Below, piece by piece: positions 37,703-46,875 of a stretch of DNA of 64,000 nt. This DNA comes from Brumicola pallidula DSM 14239 = ACAM 615 (GTDB lineage Bacteria > Pseudomonadota > Gammaproteobacteria > Enterobacterales > Alteromonadaceae): NCBI RefSeq assembly GCF_000428905.1, contig NZ_AUAV01000005.1:248001-312000 (forward strand), given 5' to 3'. Both the position numbers and the translations under genes were made by a program. The notes under the pieces were generated by a model. It saw only the letters and a list, made by a program, of their open reading frames with translations. It had not been told where the DNA came from and searched no databases. Each line of letters begins with the position of its first letter. Positions within the stretch are counted from its first letter, which is position 1.

Positions 37703-38427
37703 GTTTAGCTCGGTCAAAAGATATTGATATCAAAGCAGAAGCCTTTGCGAGTCTTTATGACCGAGTATGCAAACGCAAAGGTAGTGAGGCAATGGTTAGA
37801 GATTTACTGTCACAGCCCGCTAGCAGAAAACAGATACTAGATACACCAGATGACCGCTTTTTAGCAGAGTTTACTAAGAAAGTGTTTCAGTCAGGCTTTG
37901 TTTGGCGTGTCGTACGTCAGAAATGGCCAAATTTTGAAGAGGTGTTTTTTGGTTTTGATATCAATAAAATATTATTAATGCCTGATGAAATGCTAGAACA
38001 AAAAGCAACAAACCCCGCGATTATTCGCAACTTTAATAAAGTAAAAACAATCCGTGAAAATGCATGGATGATTGATGACATTCGTCGCAGCCACGGCAGT
38101 TTCGCAAATTTCGTCACGCAATGGCCGCAAGATGATCTTATTGGTTTATGGGATTATCTCAGGAAAAAAGGCGCAAGACTAGGAGGCAACACCGGGCCTT
38201 ATGCTCTGCGCACGCTCGGCGTGGACACATTTTTATTAAGTCGTGATGTAGAAGCTTATTTCGTTGAACATGGATTAATTAGCGGCTCTGCTAGATCGAA
38301 ACGCAGTTTAAATACAATTCAAAATACTTTTTTTGATTGGCAAAAAGAGAGTGGTTTATCGCTACAAGAACTCAGCCAAATTGTGTCTTTTAGTTGTGGT
38401 GATAACTATGTCGGTATGGTTCAGTAA
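37699..38427 (+). CDS. Tag-like (DNA-3-methyladenine glycosylase I family) protein
   Basis: A 242-residue protein resembling the core of Tag: FQSGFVWRVVRQKWPNFEEVFFGFD and PAIIRNFNKVKTIRENAWMI match the E. coli pattern of the AlkD-unrelated, HhH-fold enzyme. It differs in important places. The N-terminal CGW and the His/Cys zinc-snap ligands of E. coli Tag are not recognisable. In addition, the catalytic-site Glu of the LEGQQAG segment seems to be replaced (KKVFQSG). It may be an atypical glycosylase or a changed-function relative. Coupled to prlC by ATGA overlap. Confidence 0.75.
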   Translation: MSLARSKDIDIKAEAFASLYDRVCKRKGSEAMVRDLLSQPASRKQILDTPDDRFLAEFTKKVFQSGFVWRVVRQKWPNFEEVFFGFDINKILLMPDEMLEQKATNPAIIRNFNKVKTIRENAWMIDDIRRSHGSFANFVTQWPQDDLIGLWDYLRKKGARLGGNTGPYALRTLGVDTFLLSRDVEAYFVEHGLISGSARSKRSLNTIQNTFFDWQKESGLSLQELSQIVSFSCGDNYVGMVQ

Positions 38428-38768
38428 ACGTAAAACAGCGATAAATGAATACTGCGCATATTTTCCTAGCCTAAGTTCAGCTTAGTTGATGTATTTATTC
38501 CTATTTTTAGCTACAATTAAGCCATTAGTTAGCTACAATTAACTCAGTAGATAGAGTATGAATTTTCACTAAGCTCTTCTCTAGCAAGTTACTTGTAGAA
38601 GTTACCTGTAGAAGTTACTTGTAGAAATTAACGCTCTTTAAGCCACTCATGGACAGTCGTTTATTAAAAAGAGACTTATAATCAGTTAGCTAGTTATAAA
38701 ATTTCACTTAGAGAAAGTCACTGTTAACTAATTCACCAGTATCAAAATTCTTAAAAGAAGCAACTAAA
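38428..38768. other. Intergenic region before ubiE with short repeats
   Basis: A 341-bp AT-rich gap. It contains a 13-bp tandem array at 38588-38626 and a direct repeat TTAGCTACAATTAA at 38507-38520 and 38528-38541 (21-bp period). A weak CTAAG/CTTAG hairpin near 38471 may follow the Tag-like gene. No small gene was recognised. The ubiE promoter should lie near the right end. Confidence 0.5.
38588..38626. repeat. Tandem repeat 13 bp x 3
   Basis: GTTACTTGTAGAA, GTTACCTGTAGAA, GTTACTTGTAGAA: three copies with one substitution in the middle copy. It lies in the ubiE upstream region. Not palindromic. Confidence 0.93.
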
Positions 38769-39617
38769 ATGCAAAGTACGAAACCAACATCAGCAGAAAA
38801 ACCCGATGATGAGCGTAGTGAGAATCTACTCGATCATTTAAGCGCTCCAGAGGATACAGCTTCAGAAAAAACAGCCTCGGAGCAAACGCATTTTGGTTTT
38901 AAGCAAGTTGCTAAAGAACAAAAGCAGTCGATGGTTGCCGATGTTTTTCATTCCGTTGCCGCTAAATACGATGTGATGAATGATTTGATGTCACTAGGTA
39001 TACACCGTATTTGGAAACGCTACACCATTGATTGCAGCGGTATTCGCTCAGGTCAAAAAGTATTGGATCTTGCGGGTGGAACCGGTGACTTAGCCGCCAA
39101 GTTTAGCCGCATGGTTGGTGCCACGGGGCAAGTGACATTGGCTGATATCAATCACTCTATGCTCTTGGTGGGTAAAGAAAAACTCACTAATATGGGTATT
39201 ATGTCTAATCTCAATTATGTGCAGGCCAATGCCGAAGCTCTGCCATTCCCAGACAATCATTTCGACTTAGTTACCATGGCTTTTGGTTTGCGTAATGTGA
39301 CAGAGAAATCGAATGCACTCGCTTCTATTTTTCGTGTTTTAAAGCCGGGCGGTCGCTTGTTAGTATTGGAGTTTTCAAAACCCACCAGTGACGTATTGAG
39401 CAAAATTTATGACACTTATTCATTTCATCTATTGCCAAAAATAGGCCAGTTAGTTGCCAACGACGCTGAGAGTTATCAATATTTAGCTGAATCCATCCGC
39501 ATGCATCCGGATCAAGAAACGCTTGAAGGTATGATGAAAGAGGTGGGCTTCGAACAAACCACTTATACAAATTTAACCGGTGGCATTGTGGCTTTGCATA
39601 GAGGGTTCAAATTCTAA
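38769..39617 (+). CDS. ubiE: Ubiquinone/menaquinone C-methyltransferase UbiE
   Basis: A 282-residue SAM methyltransferase for C-methylation in ubiquinone and menaquinone synthesis. The SAM motif [15 protein letters not shown] and the family blocks [28 protein letters not shown] and [12 protein letters not shown] are all present. The N-terminus is about 30 residues longer than in E. coli (251) and carries a low-complexity [11 protein letters not shown]. The next gene starts at the base after its stop, so ubiE-ubiJ-ubiB form an operon as in enterics. Confidence 0.97.
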   Translation: MQSTKPTSAEKPDDERSENLLDHLSAPEDTASEKTASEQTHFGFKQVAKEQKQSMVADVFHSVAAKYDVMNDLMSLGIHRIWKRYTIDCSGIRSGQKVLDLAGGTGDLAAKFSRMVGATGQVTLADINHSMLLVGKEKLTNMGIMSNLNYVQANAEALPFPDNHFDLVTMAFGLRNVTEKSNALASIFRVLKPGGRLLVLEFSKPTSDVLSKIYDTYSFHLLPKIGQLVANDAESYQYLAESIRMHPDQETLEGMMKEVGFEQTTYTNLTGGIVALHRGFKF

Positions 39618-40280
39618 ATGTATGAAGCTCAAGTTATGACCGCTGCAGTTGAATTTGCAATAAATAAAATATTGTCCTTTGATGAAGACAGTGACACATT
39701 GTTGCAGCCTCTAGTTGGTAAACAATGCGAAATAAAGTTACAAGAGTTACCCTTTCCACTGGTGTTTAACTTTCACGCGAGAAGAGTTGATGTCAGTCCT
39801 TTGCCAAGAGATATAGGCGAGCAGGTCGCAGCGCAAGAAAAACATCAAAAAAGCCACAACTATTGCGCCATAAGCCTATCGATATTTATTATTAGTGAGC
39901 TAAAAGATACCAGTAATATCACTCGGCTCATTCGTGAAAATAAACTTGATTTTGATGGTGACTTACAAATCGCTAGGAATATGAGTGAATTATTTGCTGG
40001 ATTAAATATTGATATCGAAGAAATTCTTTCTAAACATCTTGGTGATATTACAGCACATCATGCAATGCAGAGCGTGGATTCTTTTGGTCAGTTCATTAAA
40101 CGCAAGCATACGCTAGCAATGCAAGCCTTGAGCGACGTAATACTGGATGAAAAGCCGATTGGTGTTAGGCCAATTATGCTCGAGAATTATATACAAGAAG
40201 TGTCCGAAGTGCGAGATACGGCAGCTAGACTAGAAGCTCGGTTGGCGATCCTAGAGAACAAAGCTAGGAAAAAGCAGTAA
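39618..40280 (+). CDS. ubiJ: Ubiquinone biosynthesis accessory factor UbiJ
   Basis: A 220-residue soluble protein with an SCP2-like lipid-binding N-terminal domain and a helical C-terminus (RDTAARLEARLAILENKA). In E. coli UbiJ, with UbiK, organises the ubiquinone synthesis complex. Assignment rests on position between ubiE and ubiB and overall length (E. coli 201). The ATG follows the ubiE stop directly, and its own stop overlaps the ATG of a 44-codon ORF. Confidence 0.9.
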   Translation: MYEAQVMTAAVEFAINKILSFDEDSDTLLQPLVGKQCEIKLQELPFPLVFNFHARRVDVSPLPRDIGEQVAAQEKHQKSHNYCAISLSIFIISELKDTSNITRLIRENKLDFDGDLQIARNMSELFAGLNIDIEEILSKHLGDITAHHAMQSVDSFGQFIKRKHTLAMQALSDVILDEKPIGVRPIMLENYIQEVSEVRDTAARLEARLAILENKARKKQ

Positions 40281-40414
40281 TGAATATGAAGAAACAAAAT
40301 GCGGTCGTCGAATACACTTCTTATTGCTATTCAGGCGATGCCAACAACACCATGAATGTTCTCAGTTTAGAGCATGTAAATAAGTTTTCTAACCATCTTA
40401 AGCAGGGCAGTTAA
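40280..40414 (+). CDS. Possible 44-residue small protein between ubiJ and ubiB
   Basis: An ATG overlaps the ubiJ stop by one base (TAATG), with AGGA 10 bases before, and runs 44 codons to a TAA one base before the ubiB start. The product begins [19 protein letters not shown] and ends FSNHLKQGS. It has no membrane segment and no family that I recognise. The spacing exactly fills the gap between two operon genes and would couple translation of ubiB. It may instead be a non-coding spacer. Confidence 0.4.
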   Translation: MNMKKQNAVVEYTSYCYSGDANNTMNVLSLEHVNKFSNHLKQGS

Positions 40415-40415
40415 C

Positions 40416-42044
40416 GTGCAAATTAGACGCTTTTATGACATAGGTAAAGTGTTGTTACAGCACGGACTCGACGAGATTATACCAGCACGTTTTAAGCCAT
40501 GGTACGTGCGCTTCGCTCGTCGCTGTGTGTTTTGGTTGCCAAATAAGCACAAGAATCAATCCGAAGGACGGCGACTGCGTTTGGCACTAGAAACCTTAGG
40601 CCCTGTTTATATTAAGTTTGGGCAAATGCTGTCCACGCGTCGCGATTTACTAAGCGATGACATAGCAACAGAATTAAGTATGTTACAAGACAATGTGCCG
40701 CCATTTGATCCTGAAATAGCACAAGATATGATCAAACGTTCATTAGAAATTACAGATTTGTCTGTGCTTTTTTCAGAATTTATGGCCAAACCTTTAGCCT
40801 CTGCTTCGATTGCACAAGTGCATACTGCAACCTTAAAAAGTAATAACAAAGAAGTTGTTATTAAAGTATTGCGTCCAAACATTCGACAAACTATTGAAGC
40901 TGATGTTGACTTGTTATTGAGTATCGCGGGTATTTTAAAACAATGGCTTCCTGACGGTAAGCGTTTGCGTCCAGTTGAAGTGGTGGAAGAATACAAGCGT
41001 ACCATTCTTGATGAGCTAGATTTATTGAGAGAGGCGGCAAATGGAATACAAATTAAACGCAACTTTCAGGATTCTGATTCGTTATATGTCCCCTATTTTT
41101 ATAGCGAACATTGCCGCAAAGACGTTATCGTAATGGAACGGATTTTTGGTATTCCGATATCAGATGTTACTGCATTGAGAGCGCAAAATACAAATATGAA
41201 ATTGCTTGCTGAACGCGGTGTCGAAGTATTCTTTACCCAAGTATTCAGAGACAGCTTTTTTCACGCCGATATGCACCCAGGAAATATTTTCGTCAGCAGG
41301 GAACACCCCGAAAATCCACTTTATATTGGCATAGACTTCGGTATTGTTGGCACATTAAGTAAAGAAGATAAGCGTTACTTGGCAGAAAATTTCATTGCTT
41401 TTTTCAATCGGGATTACCGCAAAGTAGCGGAACTTCATGTTGATTCTGGTTGGGTTCCGGCTGATACTAATATTGCTGATTTTGAAATGGGTATACGCAC
41501 AGTTTGCGAACCGATTTTTCAAAAACCACTGGAAGACATCAGTTTCGGCAATATATTGCTGCAACTATTTAATACCGCCCGCCGCTTTAACATGGTGGTT
41601 CAGCCGCAACTGGTGCTACTGCAAAAAACACTGTTATATGTTGAAGGTCTTGGTCGTCAGCTTTATCCGCAGTTAGATCTTTGGAAAACCGCGAAGCCTT
41701 TTCTAGAAAACTGGATGAAGGAGCAAGTTGGACCCAAAGCGATGTTTAAAAAGGTGTATGAAAACTTACCATTTTGGAATGAGAAGTTGCCAGAGATGCC
41801 TGACTTAATATATGACGGTATGAAGCAATTGAAACGCCTTCCAATTGAACAACAAAAACACCATGAAATGCACATTGAAGCCATTAAGAGCGCCCAAAAA
41901 GCCCGTTTTTATAGCCATCTCGCCGCCGCATTTTCAGTGGTGGCGGTATTGATGTACCTTTTTGAAAAGCCAGTTTGGTGCAGTATTGGTTTAGGCCTCT
42001 TCGGTGGTATTTGCTGGTTGATGTCGTGGCGTAAGCTGTCTTAG
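40416..42044 (+). CDS. ubiB: Ubiquinone biosynthesis regulatory kinase-like protein UbiB
   Basis: A 542-residue member of the atypical ABC1/ADCK/COQ8 kinase family needed for ubiquinone synthesis. The KxGQ motif is present in [14 protein letters not shown], the ATP site Lys in [10 protein letters not shown], the catalytic block in [13 protein letters not shown], and IDFGIVG. Two C-terminal membrane segments (from about residue 495) are expected. It starts with GTG at 40416; no nearby ATG preserves the N-terminus. Length matches E. coli (546). Confidence 0.97.
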   Translation: MQIRRFYDIGKVLLQHGLDEIIPARFKPWYVRFARRCVFWLPNKHKNQSEGRRLRLALETLGPVYIKFGQMLSTRRDLLSDDIATELSMLQDNVPPFDPEIAQDMIKRSLEITDLSVLFSEFMAKPLASASIAQVHTATLKSNNKEVVIKVLRPNIRQTIEADVDLLLSIAGILKQWLPDGKRLRPVEVVEEYKRTILDELDLLREAANGIQIKRNFQDSDSLYVPYFYSEHCRKDVIVMERIFGIPISDVTALRAQNTNMKLLAERGVEVFFTQVFRDSFFHADMHPGNIFVSREHPENPLYIGIDFGIVGTLSKEDKRYLAENFIAFFNRDYRKVAELHVDSGWVPADTNIADFEMGIRTVCEPIFQKPLEDISFGNILLQLFNTARRFNMVVQPQLVLLQKTLLYVEGLGRQLYPQLDLWKTAKPFLENWMKEQVGPKAMFKKVYENLPFWNEKLPEMPDLIYDGMKQLKRLPIEQQKHHEMHIEAIKSAQKARFYSHLAAAFSVVAVLMYLFEKPVWCSIGLGLFGGICWLMSWRKLS

Positions 42045-42139
42045 ACAACAATTTTATTTTAAAACTAGCTATCTGAATAATTATATTTGTTAGCAGCTTA
42101 GGTTAGAACCAACATAATTAACAACCATAAGGGACACAT

Positions 42140-43135
42140 ATGAAGCACACATTGATTGCATCAAGCATTGCACTTTGTTTATTGATGGCAGGGGCAACGG
42201 CGCCTTTCAGCGCAATCGCAAGCGACAAAGAAGTCCAGGCTACAGATTTAGTGGATATTTTCGAAAAACTAGGTGGTAAGCATCCTGGTTTCAGAAAAGC
42301 GCATGCCAAAGGGATGTGCGCAATAGGTACTTTTGTGCCGTCACCTAACGAACATTTTAAAGGTGCTGCGTTATTGGCAAACAGCGACTTGCCTGTTGCT
42401 ATGCGATTTTCTTTAGGCGGTGCTAACCCCAATAGTGATGAACGAGCGCCGGGTACTCGCGGTTTAGGTATGCAAATTAAATTACCAAATGGTTCATTCC
42501 ACACGTTCACAGGGAACAATTTCCCTGTTTTCGCGGGTAAAGATCCAGAAACCTTCTTTGGTTTCTTATCCACATTATTACCAGACGAAAATGGTAAAAC
42601 AGATCCAGCTAAAACAATGGCTTTCATTCAGGCAAATCCTTCAGTGCAAGCAAATGCAATGTGGAACCAACAAGCTAAAACACCTGCTTCTTTTGCAAAC
42701 ACCGGATTCTTTGGCCTACACACGTTCTATTTTAATCAAGCGAGTGGTGAAAAAACCAAATTTCGTTGGGATATTCAACCAAGTTTAGGGGTCAAAACCT
42801 TGGATAAAGATGAAGCAGCCAAAATGCCTGAAGAGTTCCTAGTTGACACATTTACTAAACAGCTTGAAGAAGGCGCAGTTAGCTTTACGATTATGGCGAG
42901 TTTAGGTGAAGAGCAAGATAGCGATATCGATCCTTCACAACAGTGGCCCGCTGAGCGTCCGCAAGTTGCGTTAGGCACAGTGACTGTAACGGCGAATGGT
43001 GGCGACGCGTGCAAGAACACTAACTTTGACCCGAATATTATGTCCGCTGGCTTCACGCCAAGCGCTGATCCTGTGTTAAGAATGCGTTCACCATCTTATG
43101 CAATTTCATTTGGTAAGCGACTCAGTAATCAATAG
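42140..43135 (+). CDS. Periplasmic catalase-related heme peroxidase (SrpA-like)
   Basis: A 331-residue catalase-fold protein with a signal peptide (ending SAIAS, about residue 28). The distal-heme segment is GKHPGFRKAHAKG; the proximal Tyr lies in RMRSPSYAISFGKR. At about 300 mature residues it is the short catalase-related form (SrpA/KatA-like), which usually acts as a peroxidase. The DNA before the ATG reads AAGGGACACAT, a fair ribosome site. The TAG stop lies at the head of a 7-bp tandem repeat. Monocistronic. Confidence 0.88.
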   Translation: MKHTLIASSIALCLLMAGATAPFSAIASDKEVQATDLVDIFEKLGGKHPGFRKAHAKGMCAIGTFVPSPNEHFKGAALLANSDLPVAMRFSLGGANPNSDERAPGTRGLGMQIKLPNGSFHTFTGNNFPVFAGKDPETFFGFLSTLLPDENGKTDPAKTMAFIQANPSVQANAMWNQQAKTPASFANTGFFGLHTFYFNQASGEKTKFRWDIQPSLGVKTLDKDEAAKMPEEFLVDTFTKQLEEGAVSFTIMASLGEEQDSDIDPSQQWPAERPQVALGTVTVTANGGDACKNTNFDPNIMSAGFTPSADPVLRMRSPSYAISFGKRLSNQ

Positions 43136-43148
43136 TCGATAGTCGATA
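43132..43148. repeat. Tandem repeat 7 bp x 2.4 at the catalase-like gene stop
   Basis: ATAGTCG at 43132-43138 and 43139-43145, then ATA. The first copy contains the TAG stop (43133-43135). Too short to be striking alone; listed because three longer arrays show the same stop-codon placement. Confidence 0.6.
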
Positions 43149-43182
43149 TCAGCTCTGCCTGTGAATAGCGCTGCGTCACGCA

Positions 43183-44691
43183 TTATTCACAAGCTAGCTT
43201 CCAGCCCGCTTTATGTTGCAACCAAGTTTCATGGATGACTTCGGCATGTACTAGTGGCTGTGAGAGTAAAACGCCATCGCCGAAGTGTAAATGCCAATCA
43301 TCGCCTGATACAGTAAGGTTAGGGCTGGGAATAGTGTCGTCTCGTCTGCGAGTACATAAAATCACGGAAATCCTGACAATACGCAATGCGTTGACGAGCA
43401 TTTCTTTAAAGTCTTCTTGGTAGTTATTAAATACGGTTAAATCAATGTCTTGGCGGTGCATGCCAACTAAATCTCGAATAAACATACGTTGCAGTGTGGT
43501 GAAGCCGGTTAATTCAACATGTGTCAAAATATACGCACCATGTTCATGAAACTTCTTATAGCCGATGTGTAAGCCAAGTTCGTGTAGCGCTGCCGCAGAA
43601 GAAATGAGTGCTTCTGTGTCAAAGTCACAGAATTTGCTCTGTGCACACATCTGACGGCTTAACGCCATAGCTACTTTACGCACTCTGTCGCTTTGTGCTG
43701 TATCGACATGAAAACGTGAAACCAGTTGATTGATGCCTTGAGTTCTGCGATCAGCTCGTTGGTAATTATCCAACATGCCGTAAATCATCCCCTCACGAAG
43801 CGCACCACCTGAGATTTGCATGTTTTTTAAATTCAATTGCTTAAATAGTGCGATTAGGATAGCCAGGCCAGCCGGAAAAATGAGCTTGCGTGAATCGGCA
43901 AGTCCATCAATCTGTAGACTATCAATATGCTGACAAGCAACAGCTTGGTCACGTAATTGATACAGGTAATCCAATCTGATAGCGTCGTTTATACCTTGTT
44001 TAACCAAGATGCTGACAACAGCTTGAGGAGTGCCTGAAGCGCCTAAGCATTGCTGCCAATCAAAGCATTTGAACGTCGCTGCATACGGGACTAGCATTTG
44101 TTCCGCGGCTGCGAGCGCATGCTCGAAGTTTTCTTTATTTATCAACCCCCCTTTAAAATACCTTTCCATGAAAGTGACACAACCCATGTCCACACTGTTT
44201 AAATGCAGCGGTTGCATATCGCGGCCAACGATAACTTCGGTACTCGCACCACCGATATCAACAACTAAAGTATTGCCTTGGTTTGCAGAGGTATAAGCAA
44301 CCCCTAAATAAATTTGACGGGCTTCTTCTTCACCCGATATAACGTTGATTTTGTGATTAAGGATACGTTCTCCACGGGTGACAAAATCGGCTGCGTTATT
44401 AGCAATACGCAAGGTAGCTGTGGCGACAACTTTAATGTTTGCTTTAGGGATGTCGTCTAATTGTTCGCGGAAGGTTTTTAAACACTCAAGACCACGCTGA
44501 ATGCTCTCTTCTGATAGATTGAAATCGTCATCGAGACCTGCAGCGAGTCTTACTTTGCGTTTATTTTTACTGACTATTTGAACACTACCGCTGAGCACTC
44601 TAACTATCACCATGTGAAAGCTATTTGAGCCTAAATCAACGGCAGCATAATATTCGTCTTGTATAACAGTATTGGGTACTTCTTGGATCAA
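43183..44691 (-). CDS. gppA: Ppx/GppA-family phosphatase, guanosine pentaphosphatase GppA
   Basis: A 502-residue phosphohydrolase that converts pppGpp to ppGpp and cleaves polyphosphate ends. The ASKHA fold is evident: YAAVDLGSNSFHM, the phosphate loop, VVDIGGASTEVIVG and SGGALREGMIYGML; a helical HD-like C-terminus follows. Strong likeness to E. coli GppA and position downstream of rhlB support the name over Ppx. No ATG precedes the first conserved motif; the TTG at 44691 with AGAGG about ten bases before is the likely start. Confidence 0.93.
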   Translation of the reverse strand: MIQEVPNTVIQDEYYAAVDLGSNSFHMVIVRVLSGSVQIVSKNKRKVRLAAGLDDDFNLSEESIQRGLECLKTFREQLDDIPKANIKVVATATLRIANNAADFVTRGERILNHKINVISGEEEARQIYLGVAYTSANQGNTLVVDIGGASTEVIVGRDMQPLHLNSVDMGCVTFMERYFKGGLINKENFEHALAAAEQMLVPYAATFKCFDWQQCLGASGTPQAVVSILVKQGINDAIRLDYLYQLRDQAVACQHIDSLQIDGLADSRKLIFPAGLAILIALFKQLNLKNMQISGGALREGMIYGMLDNYQRADRRTQGINQLVSRFHVDTAQSDRVRKVAMALSRQMCAQSKFCDFDTEALISSAAALHELGLHIGYKKFHEHGAYILTHVELTGFTTLQRMFIRDLVGMHRQDIDLTVFNNYQEDFKEMLVNALRIVRISVILCTRRRDDTIPSPNLTVSGDDWHLHFGDGVLLSQPLVHAEVIHETWLQHKAGWKLACE

Positions 44692-44703
44692 GCGCGACTA
44701 CCT

Positions 44704-46011
44704 CTAGTTTCTTCCTTGGTGGTTCCTTTTTGGACCACTTGGACGCTGCCCACCAGAAGAACGACCACCTCGATTACCTGGTCGACCATCAGTTCTGCCT
44801 CGTGGCTTACGATGAAATACAGGCGCCTTTACGTCTTTCAGTAACTGGTTAGGATCATAGTCAGTTACGGTAATTTGACCTTCAATATACATTTCAATAG
44901 CTGGTAAATTCAATGCATATTTTTCGCAAGCGAAACTAATCGCAATGCCACTTTCACCCGCTCGAGCTGTTCTGCCGATGCGATGCACGTAATCTTCTGC
45001 GTCATCGGGTAGGTCATAGTTGAATACATGCGTAACTTTGGGAATATGCAAACCGCGAGCAGCAACATCGGTAGCTACCAATATATCTATTGCGCCGCTG
45101 GTAAAGTCCTCAAGAATACTCAAACGTTTCTTTTGAGGCACATCTCCACTTAACATACCTACTCGATGTCCGTCAGCTTGTAACCAAGCAGATACGGTTT
45201 CACAACCAAATTTGGTATTGGCAAACACAATAGCTTTGTCGGGCCACTCATTTTCGAACAGAGTTAACAACAGCAGAGGCTTGTCTTTATCTGATGGATA
45301 AAATAATTCTTCAGTTACTCTCGTTGCCGTTTTCTTTTCGGGTTCAATTTGTACATGAGTTGGATTATTCATATGTTCATAAGCGAGCTCTTGAACGCGG
45401 AAACTTAAGGTAGCAGAAAATAGCATACTCAAGCGTTGAGTTGGTTCTGGCATGCGTCTAAATAAATAGCGGATATCTTTGATGAAGCCGAGATCAAACA
45501 TTCGATCAGCTTCGTCGAGTACAGCTACTTGTATATTTTTCAACGAAAAAATATCTTGCTTGTAATAATCAATTATACGGCCAGTAGTACCAATAACAAT
45601 ATCTACACCTTTTGTTAGTCGATCCCGTTGACTTTCGTAACCTTCACCCCCATATATTAAGCCAAGTGATAGGCCGCAGTGTTTACTGAGCAATTCTGCA
45701 TCATTGTAAATTTGCACCGCAAGCTCTCGGGTTGGTGCCATAATAATGGCTCTGGGACTCGGTTTACTTGGCTCGTTGTCAGGTTTTGGGTTATTTAAGA
45801 GGTGGTGGAAAGTAGCCACCAAAAATGCAATAGTTTTGCCTGTCCCAGTTTGTGCCTGCCCCGCAATATCGTGTCCTTCAATAAGTTGAGGCAGTGACAT
45901 TGACTGAATTGGCGTGCATTTGGTAAAATTGGCTTCCTCAAGCGCTCTTAAAATAAGCGGATGGATCGGAAGATCGGAAAAAGATGTATTTGTTAAATGT
46001 GTTTGTGGCAT
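44704..46011 (-). CDS. rhlB: ATP-dependent RNA helicase RhlB
   Basis: A 435-residue DEAD-box helicase that works with RNase E and PNPase in the RNA degradosome. Motifs in order: Q motif ([12 protein letters not shown]), I AQTGTGKT, Ia [14 protein letters not shown] ([13 protein letters not shown]), [22 protein letters not shown] basic Gly/Arg-rich tail ([17 protein letters not shown]) would bind RNA. It is divergent from trxA and followed 12 bp later by gppA, the E. coli order. Confidence 0.97.
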   Translation of the reverse strand: MPQTHLTNTSFSDLPIHPLILRALEEANFTKCTPIQSMSLPQLIEGHDIAGQAQTGTGKTIAFLVATFHHLLNNPKPDNEPSKPSPRAIIMAPTRELAVQIYNDAELLSKHCGLSLGLIYGGEGYESQRDRLTKGVDIVIGTTGRIIDYYKQDIFSLKNIQVAVLDEADRMFDLGFIKDIRYLFRRMPEPTQRLSMLFSATLSFRVQELAYEHMNNPTHVQIEPEKKTATRVTEELFYPSDKDKPLLLLTLFENEWPDKAIVFANTKFGCETVSAWLQADGHRVGMLSGDVPQKKRLSILEDFTSGAIDILVATDVAARGLHIPKVTHVFNYDLPDDAEDYVHRIGRTARAGESGIAISFACEKYALNLPAIEMYIEGQITVTDYDPNQLLKDVKAPVFHRKPRGRTDGRPGNRGGRSSGGQRPSGPKRNHQGRN

Positions 46012-46109
46012 AGCTTATAGCTTATCATTGCTTGCATTAAAAACAATTTCTATTAACACTATAAGGCAAGGCTGAAAGTCTCAGCGGATGACCAAATTTG
46101 GAGAAAAGA

Positions 46110-46436
46110 ATGAGCGACAAAATTATCTCGTTGAGTGACGAAAAATTCGAAGCAGATGTAATCAATGCTAACGGTCCTGTTTTAGTTGATTTCTGGGCTG
46201 AATGGTGCGGCCCTTGTAAAATGATCGCCCCAATCTTAACTGAGATTGCTGACGAGTTTGCAGGGAAGGTAACAGTTGGTAAGCTTAATGTCGATGAAAA
46301 TAACGAAACACCACCTAAATATGGTATTCGTGGTATTCCAACACTATTGCTTTTCAAAAACGGTGCAGTTGCAGCGACCAAAGTGGGAGCACTGTCAAAA
46401 ACTCAATTAGTTGAATTTTTGAACGAAAATATCTAA
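46110..46436 (+). CDS. trxA: Thioredoxin 1
   Basis: A 108-residue cytoplasmic disulfide reductase. The active site is Cys33-Gly-Pro-Cys36 in [11 protein letters not shown] and the cis-Pro is in [11 protein letters not shown]. The ATG at 46110 with GGAG seven bases before is preferred to a TTG four codons upstream. Divergent from rhlB across 98 bp, followed by a strong terminator and then rho, as in enterics. Confidence 0.98.
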   Translation: MSDKIISLSDEKFEADVINANGPVLVDFWAEWCGPCKMIAPILTEIADEFAGKVTVGKLNVDENNETPPKYGIRGIPTLLLFKNGAVAATKVGALSKTQLVEFLNENI

Positions 46437-46875
46437 ACACTGTTACTGGCATTTATCACTGCCGGACAAACCATTAAAGGCCATCAATTTTGATGGCCTT
46501 TTTTATTTAAAAGTTATTTTTTTGTAAAACTGGACGATAACTTAATTTAGTGCTAACTTATTTGAGCGCTCACCCGAGCAAAGCTTTTTTTATATTCCTT
46601 CAGTGCCCACTGTTAGCTAGTTACTCACGTTAAAGTAGTGTGAAATACAATTGTTAATAGTAGCTGTGTAAACAGCTAATCGTCTACAGCTGGTATCAAC
46701 CTTATGTTGTTATTCTCTCTAGTCAAACAGTCTATAAATGTAGCATTGAAAGAAAACATAAAATCATACTCCAATAACTGACAATTTTAACCAGAGACTA
46801 CTTTTGATAGGGCATTGTTAAAAAGAACAAATAGTTTGTACTTATTACGCCGCCTAAACATAAAGACCTACCAAT
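46437..46875. other. trxA-rho intergenic region and rho leader
   Basis: 439 bp. After the trxA terminator, the rest is an AT-rich, probably long rho leader. A 7-bp stem hairpin (TAGCTGT / ACAGCTA, 46661-46678) is visible, with no T-run. In E. coli the rho leader mediates autogenous Rho-dependent attenuation; similar control here is inference. No rhoL-like peptide was identified. Confidence 0.5.
46476..46506 (+). terminator. Rho-independent terminator after trxA
   Basis: Perfect 11-bp stem AAAGGCCATCA / TGATGGCCTTT, loop ATTT, then TTTTATTT. 39 bp after the trxA stop. Confidence 0.93.

Noticed and set aside
42118-42627. 169-codon frame antisense to the catalase-like gene
   Set aside because: Sense frame has signal peptide and heme motifs; the antisense product shows no domain.
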